Shown here piece by piece: positions 33,930 to 43,525 of a DNA stretch of 64,000 nucleotides. The stretch is from positions 51,697-115,696 of the forward strand of contig NZ_AKJZ01000022.1 of NCBI RefSeq assembly GCF_000282055.1, read 5' to 3'. Origin of the DNA: Flavobacterium sp. CF136 (GTDB lineage: Bacteria > Bacteroidota > Bacteroidia > Flavobacteriales > Flavobacteriaceae). The notes beneath the pieces are model-generated. The model made no database searches and was not told the origin of the DNA. It worked only from the letters and a program-made list of their open reading frames with translations. The number at the start of each line of letters is the position of its first letter. Position 1 is the first letter of the stretch. The translations under genes and the position numbers were made by a program.

Positions 33930-36416
33930 TTATTCTGCTGTAATTACAACTGTACTTTGTTTTAATCCATTCGCTTTAGCAGTTAATTCTAATCTTCCGG
34001 TTTTTTTGCCAGACTGAATAACAACTAAACATTTTCCGTTTAAAGCGGTATGTTTTGATCCTTTATATGATTCATGACTTACCGGATCTCCACTACAAAC
34101 ACCTACAATTTTTCCGTTTCCTTTTAATGAAAAATTAATTTCATTATTGGCATTTGGAACCAAGACTCCTTTTGAATCTAAAATATCAACTATTACAAAT
34201 GACAAATCATTTCCGTCTGCTTTAATCGCACTTCTGTCAGCCGTAAGTTTTAAGTTTGATGCGTTCCCTGCTGTTTTGATTTCACTCTCTAAAACTGTTT
34301 TTCCGTTTTTACGGGAAATTGCTTTTAGTGTTCCGGGCTGAAAAGGAATTCTCCACATTACGTGTAAATCATCTCCTTTTTTACTTCTAACTCCGACTGA
34401 TTTTCCGTTAAGGAATAATTCCACTTCATCAGCATTATTATAGTAGGCCCAAACATCAACATTTTGACCTGCTTTCCAGTTCCAATGCGGGAAAATATGT
34501 AAAACGTTTTTATCTGTCCATTCACTTTGGTACATATAATAAACGTCTTTTGGAAAACCTGCTAAATCTACAATTCCGAAATACGAACTAATAGACGGCC
34601 ACTCATATGGAGTTGGTTCACCAATATAATCGAAACCTGTCCAGATGTACATTCCGGAAAGATAATCGTGTTTTTTAATAATTTTCCAGGTTGCTTCGTG
34701 TGTAGAACCCCATGGTGCCTGAACCTGATCGTAAGCGGATACTGTATTGCCCGGATTTCCTTCTGTAAATTTCAGGTCCCATCTTACCGGCCATTTTTTA
34801 ATCGAATCTGAATTGTTGTCATAATAACCACGAGTTTCTAAAGCTGATGTTGTTTCGGTTGCAATGAACGGAATTCCAGGGAAATTTTTTTTATGATGCG
34901 CATAAGTCTGATGTGCATAATTGTATCCGATAAGATCTAACACTCCCGATTTTGCGATGGCATTAAATTGAACATTCTTTTGTTCAAATTGCAGGGTTAC
35001 TTCATCAATATTCATATTAACCGGCGGATTCATGGCCGCTGTAATTGGTCGTGTTTTATCGTATTGACGTGTAATGGCGGCTAATTCTTTTGCAATTATT
35101 ACCCCACTTTCGTCCCATTGCTGTGGAATTTCATTCCCGATACTCCACACAAAAATACTTGGATGATTTCGGTCACGCAGTAATTGATCGATTAAATCTT
35201 TTTTGTGCCATTTGTCCCAATCATTACCATAATCATATTTGGTTTTGTTTTGTTTCCACATATCAAAAGCTTCATCCATTACGATGAAACCCATTTTATC
35301 GCAAAGGTCCAAAAGCTCAGGAGCAGGCGGATTATGAGAAGTCCTGATTCCGTTTACACCCATTCCTTTCAGGATTTCCAACTGACGTTCAATTGCACGT
35401 GTATTGATTGCAGAGCCTAATGGACCTAAATCGTGGTGCATGCAGACTCCTTTTATTTTAACTTGTTTTCCGTTTAAAATAAATCCTTTGTCAACATCAA
35501 ATTTAAAATCCCTGATTCCGAAATTGGTTTTGTATTGATCAACGATTTTATCGTCAACCGAAATTTCAGTAACGGCTGTATACAATTCCGGTTTTTCAAC
35601 AGACCATAAAACAGGCGTTTCAACTTGTGCTTGTTGTTTAATTGTTTGACTGGCATTTGCGCCGATCGTTATATCTTGGGTAACCGATGTTACTTTAGTG
35701 TCTTCTTTAAAAATAGTAGTGGTTACTGTTGCTTTTTTTGAAGCCGGATTTTGATTCTGAATCGTAGTTTCGAATTGTACCGATGCTTTTTCAGCAGTAA
35801 CTTTTGGTGTTGTCACATAAGTTCCCCATTGTGCAACATGCAATTTATCTGTAGTTTCAATCCAGACATTTCTAAAAATTCCTGAACCTGAATACCAACG
35901 TGAATTTGGTTGTTTTGAATTGTCTACCTTTACAATAATTTCATTGTTTTTATCTCCATAATTTAAGTATGGCGACATTTCATATTGAAAACTGATATAT
36001 CCGTTTGGACGTTTTCCTAAATAATGTCCGTTTACCCAGACTTCGCTGTTTCTGTAAACCCCATCAAAAATAATTGATGTTACTTTACTACTGTCAGCTG
36101 CAGCAACTTTGAATGTTTTTTTGTACCAGCCTAAACCACCGGTAAGTGCTCCTCCTCCATATCCTGCAGGGCTTTTTTCGTCAAATTTCCCTTCAACACC
36201 CCAATCATGAGGAACATCTAAAGTACGCCATTTTGTTGAAGATGTAATGGTATCCTTATCAATAATACTATCATTTAAATGAAAACTCCAATCAGAATTA
36301 AAAGAAACTTTTCGGTTGCTAAAAGCCTCTTCTTTCTTGTTGCAGGAATCAAATAAAATGACTCCGACTAACATTAATAATGATAACCCGCTGCTAAAAT
36401 ATTTTCTTTTATCCAT
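33930..36416 (-). CDS. GH2 beta-galactosidase-like lipoprotein
   Basis: 828 residues with a lipobox at Cys25 (LFDSC-NKKEE). Domain order: GH2 sugar-binding jelly roll (about 60-195, GLGWYKKTFKV, VYRNSEVWVNGHYLG), Ig-like GH2 domain (~200-300), TIM barrel (~305-620) with acid/base Glu429 in WSIGNEIPQQW and nucleophile Glu521 in IATETTSA, then DUF4982-like and invasin/Ig-like C-terminal domains (LKLTADRSAIKADGNDLSFVIVDIL). A role removing beta-galactose caps is likely, by analogy with the GH2 of Bacteroides xyloglucan loci. Beta-glucuronidase-type activity is an alternative. Confidence 0.9.
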   Translation of the reverse strand: MDKRKYFSSGLSLLMLVGVILFDSCNKKEEAFSNRKVSFNSDWSFHLNDSIIDKDTITSSTKWRTLDVPHDWGVEGKFDEKSPAGYGGGALTGGLGWYKKTFKVAAADSSKVTSIIFDGVYRNSEVWVNGHYLGKRPNGYISFQYEMSPYLNYGDKNNEIIVKVDNSKQPNSRWYSGSGIFRNVWIETTDKLHVAQWGTYVTTPKVTAEKASVQFETTIQNQNPASKKATVTTTIFKEDTKVTSVTQDITIGANASQTIKQQAQVETPVLWSVEKPELYTAVTEISVDDKIVDQYKTNFGIRDFKFDVDKGFILNGKQVKIKGVCMHHDLGPLGSAINTRAIERQLEILKGMGVNGIRTSHNPPAPELLDLCDKMGFIVMDEAFDMWKQNKTKYDYGNDWDKWHKKDLIDQLLRDRNHPSIFVWSIGNEIPQQWDESGVIIAKELAAITRQYDKTRPITAAMNPPVNMNIDEVTLQFEQKNVQFNAIAKSGVLDLIGYNYAHQTYAHHKKNFPGIPFIATETTSALETRGYYDNNSDSIKKWPVRWDLKFTEGNPGNTVSAYDQVQAPWGSTHEATWKIIKKHDYLSGMYIWTGFDYIGEPTPYEWPSISSYFGIVDLAGFPKDVYYMYQSEWTDKNVLHIFPHWNWKAGQNVDVWAYYNNADEVELFLNGKSVGVRSKKGDDLHVMWRIPFQPGTLKAISRKNGKTVLESEIKTAGNASNLKLTADRSAIKADGNDLSFVIVDILDSKGVLVPNANNEINFSLKGNGKIVGVCSGDPVSHESYKGSKHTALNGKCLVVIQSGKKTGRLELTAKANGLKQSTVVITAE

Positions 36417-36493
36417 TGGTACTCTGTATTTCTTTTGTAAATTAAGTTAGAGATAAAGTTACAATTCCTTCCCTAACTTGAAATATTGAAAGC

Positions 36494-36531
36494 CTCAGTT
36501 TAAAAAACATTAGAAATGTTTTAAAACTGAG
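36494..36531 (-). promoter_or_regulatory. intercistronic hairpin after the SusCDE block
   Basis: CTCAGTTT (36494-36501) pairs with AAACTGAG (36524-36531), and the inner AACATT/AATGTT extends the stem. It lies in the 133-bp gap between the glycan-binding protein and GH2 and lacks a strong T-run. It may make transport genes more abundant than downstream enzyme genes by partial termination or by protecting the upstream mRNA. Confidence 0.5.
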
Positions 36532-36549
36532 ACTTTTCAAATTAAACTA

Positions 36550-37425
36550 TTATTGTTTTACTACTAAATGGTAAATCAAATAATCACCGTCTGCTCTAAT
36601 AGCTATAAAAGCCAAAGTTGTTTCGGTAAGTTCTACAATTTGCACATTAGTAAAACTAAATGAAGAACTAAAATAGCTTGCTCCGCTTGGATGCAGCATT
36701 TCTACCCCTCCGTTAAAAGCAATTCTGTCATTTGTTGAACCTGTTGTAAGGTTAAAATTAAAAGTCCCTGTTTTAGTTGTTTGTACAGTACTTCCAGCTG
36801 TTGGATCAGTTTGTTTTACTGAAACATTGTAACCTCCGTTAAGGTCAAAAGTAACTTCACCCCAATCTTTGTTTTCTAAACCTGCCCATGAAATATCAGA
36901 AAGATTTGGCCACCAGCCATGACCACTTACTGCAATATTTTGGTAAGATGCCGGTTTTCCAATAAACTCAAGAGGTGCAGTCATGTATAAAACCCATGTT
37001 TTACCATTAACTCCGTTGGTTAGGAAATTCCATCTTTCATCACTAAAATAAGTATCATCATTTTGAGCGATATTAACAGTTACAGGAGCAGCATCTATAG
37101 CACCTCCTCTTGTATAGGCAGTGTAATAAACCGTGTATTTCCCTGCGAAAGGAAAAGTAATTTTATCCTCGTTTTTGTTAGAATGCCCTAATTCATTTCC
37201 ATTTCCGTCAACATATTTCCAATATGGAATTACGGCAGGGTCTTCGTTCTTTAAAATTACTTCATTAGTATTTGCAGTGTTCTGTGTTACAGAAAACTTA
37301 ATTGTTTCAGGTGTAAGCCCTATTGCAGGCAAACTCTCGCGATCTTCAACGGGTTCACATGAAAACATTAATGAACCGATGGTTACGGCAGCTATTAAAA
37401 TATATAGTATACGTTTCATAATCAT
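36550..37425 (-). CDS. surface glycan-binding lipoprotein (SusE-position)
   Basis: 291 residues with lipobox Cys23 (LMFSC-EPVED) and acidic residues after it, a pattern compatible with surface export. The first ~100 residues form a PKD/Ig-like domain (ITFPFAGKYTVYYTAYTRGG). The remainder is a beta-sandwich with many aromatic residues (VSGHGWWPNLSDISWAGLENKDWGEVTFDL) that resemble a glycan-binding face. It directly follows susD, where glycan-binding proteins of PULs are encoded. An ATG two codons downstream (37419) is an equally good start. Sequence alone does not identify the ligand. Confidence 0.82.
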   Translation of the reverse strand: MIMKRILYILIAAVTIGSLMFSCEPVEDRESLPAIGLTPETIKFSVTQNTANTNEVILKNEDPAVIPYWKYVDGNGNELGHSNKNEDKITFPFAGKYTVYYTAYTRGGAIDAAPVTVNIAQNDDTYFSDERWNFLTNGVNGKTWVLYMTAPLEFIGKPASYQNIAVSGHGWWPNLSDISWAGLENKDWGEVTFDLNGGYNVSVKQTDPTAGSTVQTTKTGTFNFNLTTGSTNDRIAFNGGVEMLHPSGASYFSSSFSFTNVQIVELTETTLAFIAIRADGDYLIYHLVVKQ

Positions 37426-37437
37426 TTTGTTTTTTAG

Positions 37438-39051
37438 TTAGTTCCAGCCAGGATTTTGAGTAATAGTACCATTCGAAAGAACGATTTGAGATTGTGGTAA
37501 TGGGAACCAGCCTAAGGTTTCTGTTCTAAATGTTACATTAAATTGAGAATCAGTAGCTGTATTATCAATTGCAGCTTTAGCTACATCAGTCCCTTTTCTG
37601 ATTAAATCAAAATAACGTAATCCTTCAAGAGCTAATTCTAATCTGCGTTCTTTCATAATAATATCCATTGTAAGATCAGCACTTAAAATTCTGTGCGCTG
37701 TATCTTTAAATGCTCTATCTCGAACTCTATTTAAATCAGCTGCAGCTAATGTCTGATTTGTTCCTAAATTTAATTCGGCAGCCATCAGCAATACATCTGC
37801 AAAACGAATAATAGCGTAATCCTGATAGTTATCAATTTGGAAATTCCCTCCATTTGCTTCTACAATACTTACACCTGCATCATTGGTGATCGGGCAATAT
37901 TTTTTCCATGAATATCCGGTATATTGACGTTGTTCTCTTGCTATAGGATCAAAATTTAATGGACTCCCTTTATAGGTTTCATTAGCATAATCAATAAATG
38001 ATGCACTTTTACGGGTATCCCCTGTAATATACTCACCAACTAATTTTGGATTAACAGTTGCTCCTCCCCATCCTGAAGCATAAGGTCCGATAGCTCCTCC
38101 ACGTGGTGCAATATTTACCTGAAAACGGTTTCCTTCATTCAAATTCCAGTCTCCTTTTCCTGAACCGTTAAAACGAACAGCCCAAACCATTTCTGTATTA
38201 TCTTCTCCTGCAAAATTTGCGAAAGAGGCAGCCAGCCAAAGATTAGCAAAATCAGAAACCAAACCGTGTCCACTATTAGTTACCACATCATTTATATAAG
38301 TAATTGCCTGTGCTTTGGTTACTACACCTGCCAAATCAGCTTTTTTATAATAATCGGTATAGAATAAAAATGTTCTTGCTAAATAAGCTTCGGCAGCCCA
38401 TTTTGTAATACGACCATAATTAGCATTTCCTGATTGAGAATAATTGTCATTATTTAAATTATCCGCAGCAAATTTTAAATCATTAGCGATTAAAGCATAA
38501 GTAACCTCAGCCGCCTGTCTTGGCAATTGAAATTCGCTTGCTGAAGTGGTATGATCTAAAGGAATAATATCCCCGAACATTTTAGCAGCCTGAAAATGAA
38601 AGTGTGCTCTTAAAAAACGTGCCTCGGCTTCGTATCTGGTTTTAAGGGCTGTATTAGTTCCCCAATCTACTTTGTTTAGGTTTTCTAATAAAATGTTAGC
38701 TCTGTAAATTCCTAAATAAGAGTTTTTCCAGGCATCCATGTTCATCTCTTTGTTACTAACAAATAAAAAACGGTCCCATTCGATATCTGACTGTGCATCA
38801 GCAATACCATATCCTCCAAAACAATCATCAGAAGCCTGTTCGCTAATTAATAAAGGTCCTCCGTAAGCTTCGCGTTGCAATACATCATAAACAGCAACTA
38901 ATCCTTCGAAAGCATCAGCCGGTGTTTTATAAAAATTCTCTTCCACTATAGTTGTAGAAGGTTCTGTATCCAGAAAATCATCTGAACAAGCTCCTAAAAC
39001 AAACAAGCTTGACACAGCAAATAATTTTATATATTTTTTCATCGTTTTCAT
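37438..39051 (-). CDS. susD: SusD/RagB family nutrient-binding outer membrane lipoprotein
   Basis: 537 residues with lipobox Cys22 (VLGAC-SDDFLDTEPST), the classic Bacteroidota surface-lipoprotein signal. TPR-like helices include FEGLVAVYDVLQ, RANILLENLNKV and YEAEARFLRAHFHFQAAKMFGDIIPL. The C-terminal SusD signature is present (ILSADLTMDIIMKERRLELALEGLRYFDLIRKG and GWFPLPQSQIVLSNGTITQNPGW). It forms the lid of the SusCD transporter and captures oligosaccharides at the outer membrane. It begins 3 bp after susC. Confidence 0.96.
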   Translation of the reverse strand: MKTMKKYIKLFAVSSLFVLGACSDDFLDTEPSTTIVEENFYKTPADAFEGLVAVYDVLQREAYGGPLLISEQASDDCFGGYGIADAQSDIEWDRFLFVSNKEMNMDAWKNSYLGIYRANILLENLNKVDWGTNTALKTRYEAEARFLRAHFHFQAAKMFGDIIPLDHTTSASEFQLPRQAAEVTYALIANDLKFAADNLNNDNYSQSGNANYGRITKWAAEAYLARTFLFYTDYYKKADLAGVVTKAQAITYINDVVTNSGHGLVSDFANLWLAASFANFAGEDNTEMVWAVRFNGSGKGDWNLNEGNRFQVNIAPRGGAIGPYASGWGGATVNPKLVGEYITGDTRKSASFIDYANETYKGSPLNFDPIAREQRQYTGYSWKKYCPITNDAGVSIVEANGGNFQIDNYQDYAIIRFADVLLMAAELNLGTNQTLAAADLNRVRDRAFKDTAHRILSADLTMDIIMKERRLELALEGLRYFDLIRKGTDVAKAAIDNTATDSQFNVTFRTETLGWFPLPQSQIVLSNGTITQNPGWN

Positions 39052-39054
39052 AAT

Positions 39055-42000
39055 TTAAAAGTTAACATTAAGACCCATCATGTATGTTCTTGGCTGTGGA
39101 TAATATCCTACGTCGATTCCTCTAGCCCAAGACTGATTACTGTTTCCAAATCCAATTTCCGGATCCATACCTTTGTATTTTGTAAAAGTAAATAAGTTAT
39201 TGGCGGCCACATACAATCTGAATTTGCTAAAGAAAGTCAGTTTTGATGTCAGTTTTGTTAAATCACAACCTAAAGTAGCACTTTTGATTCTGAAGAAATC
39301 TGCATTTTGAACATATAAATCTGAAAATTTAGTATAGTTTCCATTACTATCTGTTCCGTAAGTAACTCTTGGAACTCTGTTAGAGCTGCCTTCTGTTGTC
39401 CATCTGTTTAAAACATCAGTAGTATAGTTAGTGTATCCACGTGTAGGATCATGAATTCCCAAAACATTCTGGCTTCCTGCTACTCCATAAGTATTAATAG
39501 TAAAGTCAAACGCTTTGTATGAAAGATCAAAATTTAAGCCATAGGTAAAATCAGGGTTTGGATCTCCAATTTTGGTTTTATCATTTGCATCAATTTTCCC
39601 GTCACCATTTAAATCTACAAAACGAACATCTCCGGGTTGTGCAGCTGGCTGTGCACCTGCAGCAACCTCAGCTGCATTTTGAAATATTCCGTTTGTTTTT
39701 AATCCGTAGAAATAACCTATTGGCTGTCCTACCTCTACACGGTTTAACTCGTCTGTTCCCTGAAATAACAAGTTAGGATCTCCATGAATAATTCCTTCAC
39801 TGTTTGCTACTCTTATTACTTCATTTTCGTTATGAGAAATATTTCCGTTTACAGAAAAATTCCAGTCTTTTCCAAATTTGGTATGGTATGCCAAAGCAAA
39901 TTCGACACCTCTGTTTCTAATATCACCTCCATTAATATAAGGTGCTGTAGCTCCTGCATAAACTGGTATAGAGGCCAAAACCAACCAGTCTTTTGTCTTT
40001 TTATCGTAGTAATCAAACGTTATTGTAAAATTATTAAATAAAGTAGCATCAAAACCAAAATCTGTTTGTTCTGATGTTTCCCATTTTAAATCAGGGTTTG
40101 AAAGTTGGTTAGGGCTTGAACCCGTTTGCAGAGTTTCTGTTCCTGTTCCGAAATGGTAACTTTTATTGTATGAGCTAATAGTTGACATATAAGAAAAAGC
40201 AGGAATCTGATCATTACCATTTTGCCCCCAGCTTGCTCTTAGTTTTAAATTATTTACCACTTTGCTCTCTGGAAAAAAGTCACGATCAACATTCCAACCT
40301 GCAGAAACAGCTGGAAAATAACCATATCTGTTTGAAGATGCAAAGTTTGATGAACCGTCTCTTCTTAAAGTTGCCGTAAATAAATATTTGTTGTTAAAGT
40401 CATACAACAGACGTCCAAAATAAGATTGAATTCCGTAATCTGCACGATTTCCTTTTACTGTATTTGATGTCTGATCTGTAGCATTGCTTAAGTAAGCATG
40501 TGAAAAATCGTCAAAAATCAAATTTTTCCCTGTTCCTTCCATATAATCTGAAGTATTCTTTTTAGCAGAAGTACCTACTAATACATCAAAATTATGCAGA
40601 TTATTCAATGTAGCTTTATATTGTATTGTATTTTCAAATATCCACCCTAATGATTTTGTTGCATTTTGTGTAACACTTGAAACTGTATTATTATCGTTTG
40701 AAGAAAGAGAATAAACCGGTCTGAAAGAACGATAGTTACTATCTGACATATCAATACCAAAACTAGTTCTGTAAGTAAAGTTTCTTAAGAATTTTAATTC
40801 TGCAAAAATATTTCCAACGTAACGATTTACTTTAGTTTCATTAAAATTATTGTAATATAATGATCCTAAAGGGTTACTGATATCTGCTGAGATAGACGAA
40901 TGTGCAAAATCGCCATTGGCATCATAAGCAGGATCAACTGGTGCTGCATTTAAGAAGCTTCTGATAGCATTACTATAAATTCCCTGATCCGCTACTCCTG
41001 AGCTTTTAATATTAGCAAACGAAAAATTTTCCCCAATTTTCAAATGTCCTTCAATAACTTCTGAAGTTGAATTTACATTAAATGTAATACGATCATATTG
41101 CGATTGGCTTGTTGCGCCTCCAATCATTCCTTCTTGTCCGTAATATGACAATCCGGTAGCAATTGTTGATTTTTTATCACCACCTGTAATTGTAAGGGAG
41201 TGATTTTGTTTTATAGCGCCTTCTTTAAACAAATCATCCTGCCAGTCATGATTTGGTAATGCGGCAACTTGTGCTTGTGTATATAATGGCGTATATCCGG
41301 AATTTACACGAGCCTCATTCATAATAGTAGTATACTCCTGTGTATTTAATAAATCTAATTTTTTAGCAACTCTTTGAAAACCTGCATAACTATTAAATGA
41401 CACATTCATTTTTCCATCTTTTCCCTTTTTTGTAGTTACTAAAATAACTCCATTTGCGGCTCTTGCACCATATATAGATCCTGCAGAAGCATCTTTTAGT
41501 ACGTCCATTCTTTCTATGGAAGATGGGTCAAGATATCCGATTCCGTTATCAACAACTACTCCATCTACTACATAAAGAGGAGTGCTGTTTCCGGCTGTTC
41601 CAACTCCACGAATGTTTACTGCCATTCCAGCTCCCGGCTGTCCTGAAGTTGATGTAACATTAACCCCGGATGCCTGGCCTTGCAAAGCATTTACAACATC
41701 AAGGCTCGAAACTTGCTGAACATCTTTACCTGACACTAAAGATGTAGCTGCTGTATTTACCTTTTTCTTTTGAGTACCGTATCCAATTACGACAATCTCT
41801 TTAAGTTCGTTTGATTCTGTTTGTAATACAACATTAATTGTTTTTTGAGCTCCTACAGTTATACGCTGGGTTTTAAATCCCATAAAACTGATTACAATTA
41901 CGTCACCTGTTTTTGCTTCTACTTTAAATAATCCGTCAAAATCAGTTGAAGTGCCTGATTTTGTTCCTTGGACAATAACGCTGGCACCGGGAACTCCCAT

Positions 42001-42141
42001 TCCGTCCTCTGACGATGTCACTTTTCCACTAACAGTTTTGGATTGGTCTTGGGCAAATCCAGACTGCATTATAAAAACACTGAACAGCAGCGCCATAAAA
42101 AATGGAAGCTTTGTTGTTTTAATACAATATTTGCTTTTCAT
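39055..42141 (-). CDS. susC: SusC/RagA family TonB-dependent outer membrane transporter
   Basis: 1028 residues. Order: signal peptide (LPFFMALLFSVFIMQSGFAQ), CarboxypepD-regulatory-like domain (about 35-115, VSGKVTSSEDGMGVPGASVIV ... TDFDGLFKVEA), TonB-box region (IVVIGYGTQKKK), plug (DVVNALQGQASGVNV ... NIRGVGTAGNSTPLYVVDGVVV ... MDVLKDASAGSIYGARAANGVI) and a 22-stranded barrel ending YMMGLNVNF. It imports oligosaccharides released at the surface with SusD, energised by TonB-ExbBD. It lies 49 bp after xylA, so transport and xylose catabolism are probably co-transcribed. Confidence 0.97.
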   Translation of the reverse strand: MKSKYCIKTTKLPFFMALLFSVFIMQSGFAQDQSKTVSGKVTSSEDGMGVPGASVIVQGTKSGTSTDFDGLFKVEAKTGDVIVISFMGFKTQRITVGAQKTINVVLQTESNELKEIVVIGYGTQKKKVNTAATSLVSGKDVQQVSSLDVVNALQGQASGVNVTSTSGQPGAGMAVNIRGVGTAGNSTPLYVVDGVVVDNGIGYLDPSSIERMDVLKDASAGSIYGARAANGVILVTTKKGKDGKMNVSFNSYAGFQRVAKKLDLLNTQEYTTIMNEARVNSGYTPLYTQAQVAALPNHDWQDDLFKEGAIKQNHSLTITGGDKKSTIATGLSYYGQEGMIGGATSQSQYDRITFNVNSTSEVIEGHLKIGENFSFANIKSSGVADQGIYSNAIRSFLNAAPVDPAYDANGDFAHSSISADISNPLGSLYYNNFNETKVNRYVGNIFAELKFLRNFTYRTSFGIDMSDSNYRSFRPVYSLSSNDNNTVSSVTQNATKSLGWIFENTIQYKATLNNLHNFDVLVGTSAKKNTSDYMEGTGKNLIFDDFSHAYLSNATDQTSNTVKGNRADYGIQSYFGRLLYDFNNKYLFTATLRRDGSSNFASSNRYGYFPAVSAGWNVDRDFFPESKVVNNLKLRASWGQNGNDQIPAFSYMSTISSYNKSYHFGTGTETLQTGSSPNQLSNPDLKWETSEQTDFGFDATLFNNFTITFDYYDKKTKDWLVLASIPVYAGATAPYINGGDIRNRGVEFALAYHTKFGKDWNFSVNGNISHNENEVIRVANSEGIIHGDPNLLFQGTDELNRVEVGQPIGYFYGLKTNGIFQNAAEVAAGAQPAAQPGDVRFVDLNGDGKIDANDKTKIGDPNPDFTYGLNFDLSYKAFDFTINTYGVAGSQNVLGIHDPTRGYTNYTTDVLNRWTTEGSSNRVPRVTYGTDSNGNYTKFSDLYVQNADFFRIKSATLGCDLTKLTSKLTFFSKFRLYVAANNLFTFTKYKGMDPEIGFGNSNQSWARGIDVGYYPQPRTYMMGLNVNF

Positions 42142-42190
42142 AATAATTAATAATTTGGTTAAATTTATTGTTAGTCCTTTTTAATCTAAA

Positions 42191-43513
42191 TTAATACGCA
42201 TTCGAGATAATTTGTTCAAATAATTCTTGTCTTCCGCTGATAGGTTTAGGCTCTCCGTTTGCACGCGCAATATTACTCAGGTCTTCTAAAGAAAGTTCTC
42301 CTTTTTCAAACTTAGCACCATTTCCAGCGTCAAACGATCCGTAACGTTCTGAACGTAATTTTTTGTAATCTGTATTCTGTAAAATATGATCCGCAACGAT
42401 TAATCCTCTTGCAAAAACATCCATTCCTGAAACGTGTGCAATAAATTTATCTTCCAGATCAATTGAGTTTCTTCTTACTTTAGCATCAAAATTGATTCCG
42501 CCACCCTGAATTCCGCCACCTTCAAGGATAACCAACATAGCCTGTGTAACTTCCTGAAGATTTATTGGGAATTGATCCGTATCCCATCCATTTTGATAAT
42601 CACCACGATTTGCATCTATGCTGCCTAACATTCCAGCATCAACTGCAACCTGTAATTCATGTTCGAAAGAGTGTCCGGCAAGTGTCGCATGGTTCACTTC
42701 AAGATTTAATTTGAAATCATCCTGAAGTCCGTATTTATTAATGAAACCCAACGAAGTTGCAGCATCAAAATCATATTGATGTTTTGTAGGTTCCATTGGT
42801 TTTGGCTCGATTAAAAAGTTTCCTTTAAAACCTTCTTTACGGGCATAATCTTTACAAGTATTCAAGAATCTCCCTAAGTGATCCAATTCTCTTTTCATGT
42901 CAGTATTCAAAAGACTCATATATCCTTCGCGACCTCCCCAAAAAACATAATTTTCACCACCAAGTGCAATAGTAGCATCAATAGCAATTTTTGCCTGAGC
43001 ACCTGCATAAGCTACAACATCAAAATTTGGATTAGTTGAAGCACCGTTCATGTAACGAGGATTACTAAACAAATTTGAAGTTCCCCACAATAGTTTAATA
43101 CCTGATTCCTGTTGTTTTTGTTTAGCGTATTCAACCATAGTCTGCACACGGATTTCGAATTCTGCCAAAGTTGGCGCATCATCTACCATGTCAACATCAT
43201 GAAAACAATAATATGGCAAACCTAACTTTGTCATAAATTCAAAAGCCGCATCCATTTTGTCTTTGGCTCTTAAAATAGCATTCTCATTTTTATCCCATGC
43301 AAATGTTTCAGTTGAAGCTCCAAACGGATCTCCTCCGGTATTGCATAGCGTGTGCCAATATGCCATAGAAAAACGCAAATGCTCTTTCAATGTTTTTCCT
43401 GCAACTACTCGATTCTCATCATACCATTTAAAAGCAAGAGGATTATCACTTTCTCTGCCCTCAAACTTGATAGTATCAATATTTTTAAAATAAGATTGAT
43501 TCGTTGTACTCAT
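42191..43513 (-). CDS. xylA: xylose isomerase
   Basis: 440 residues, the class II length. Catalytic and metal residues are visible: His/Asp in [12 protein letters not shown], the metal-ligand [14 protein letters not shown] block, [37 protein letters not shown], and the [13 protein letters not shown] segment. It converts D-xylose to D-xylulose in the cytoplasm using Mg/Mn/Co. It is 12 bp downstream of xylB and 49 bp upstream of susC, tying pentose metabolism to the PUL. Confidence 0.98.
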   Translation of the reverse strand: MSTTNQSYFKNIDTIKFEGRESDNPLAFKWYDENRVVAGKTLKEHLRFSMAYWHTLCNTGGDPFGASTETFAWDKNENAILRAKDKMDAAFEFMTKLGLPYYCFHDVDMVDDAPTLAEFEIRVQTMVEYAKQKQQESGIKLLWGTSNLFSNPRYMNGASTNPNFDVVAYAGAQAKIAIDATIALGGENYVFWGGREGYMSLLNTDMKRELDHLGRFLNTCKDYARKEGFKGNFLIEPKPMEPTKHQYDFDAATSLGFINKYGLQDDFKLNLEVNHATLAGHSFEHELQVAVDAGMLGSIDANRGDYQNGWDTDQFPINLQEVTQAMLVILEGGGIQGGGINFDAKVRRNSIDLEDKFIAHVSGMDVFARGLIVADHILQNTDYKKLRSERYGSFDAGNGAKFEKGELSLEDLSNIARANGEPKPISGRQELFEQIISNAY

Positions 43514-43525
43514 TATTTAGTATAA

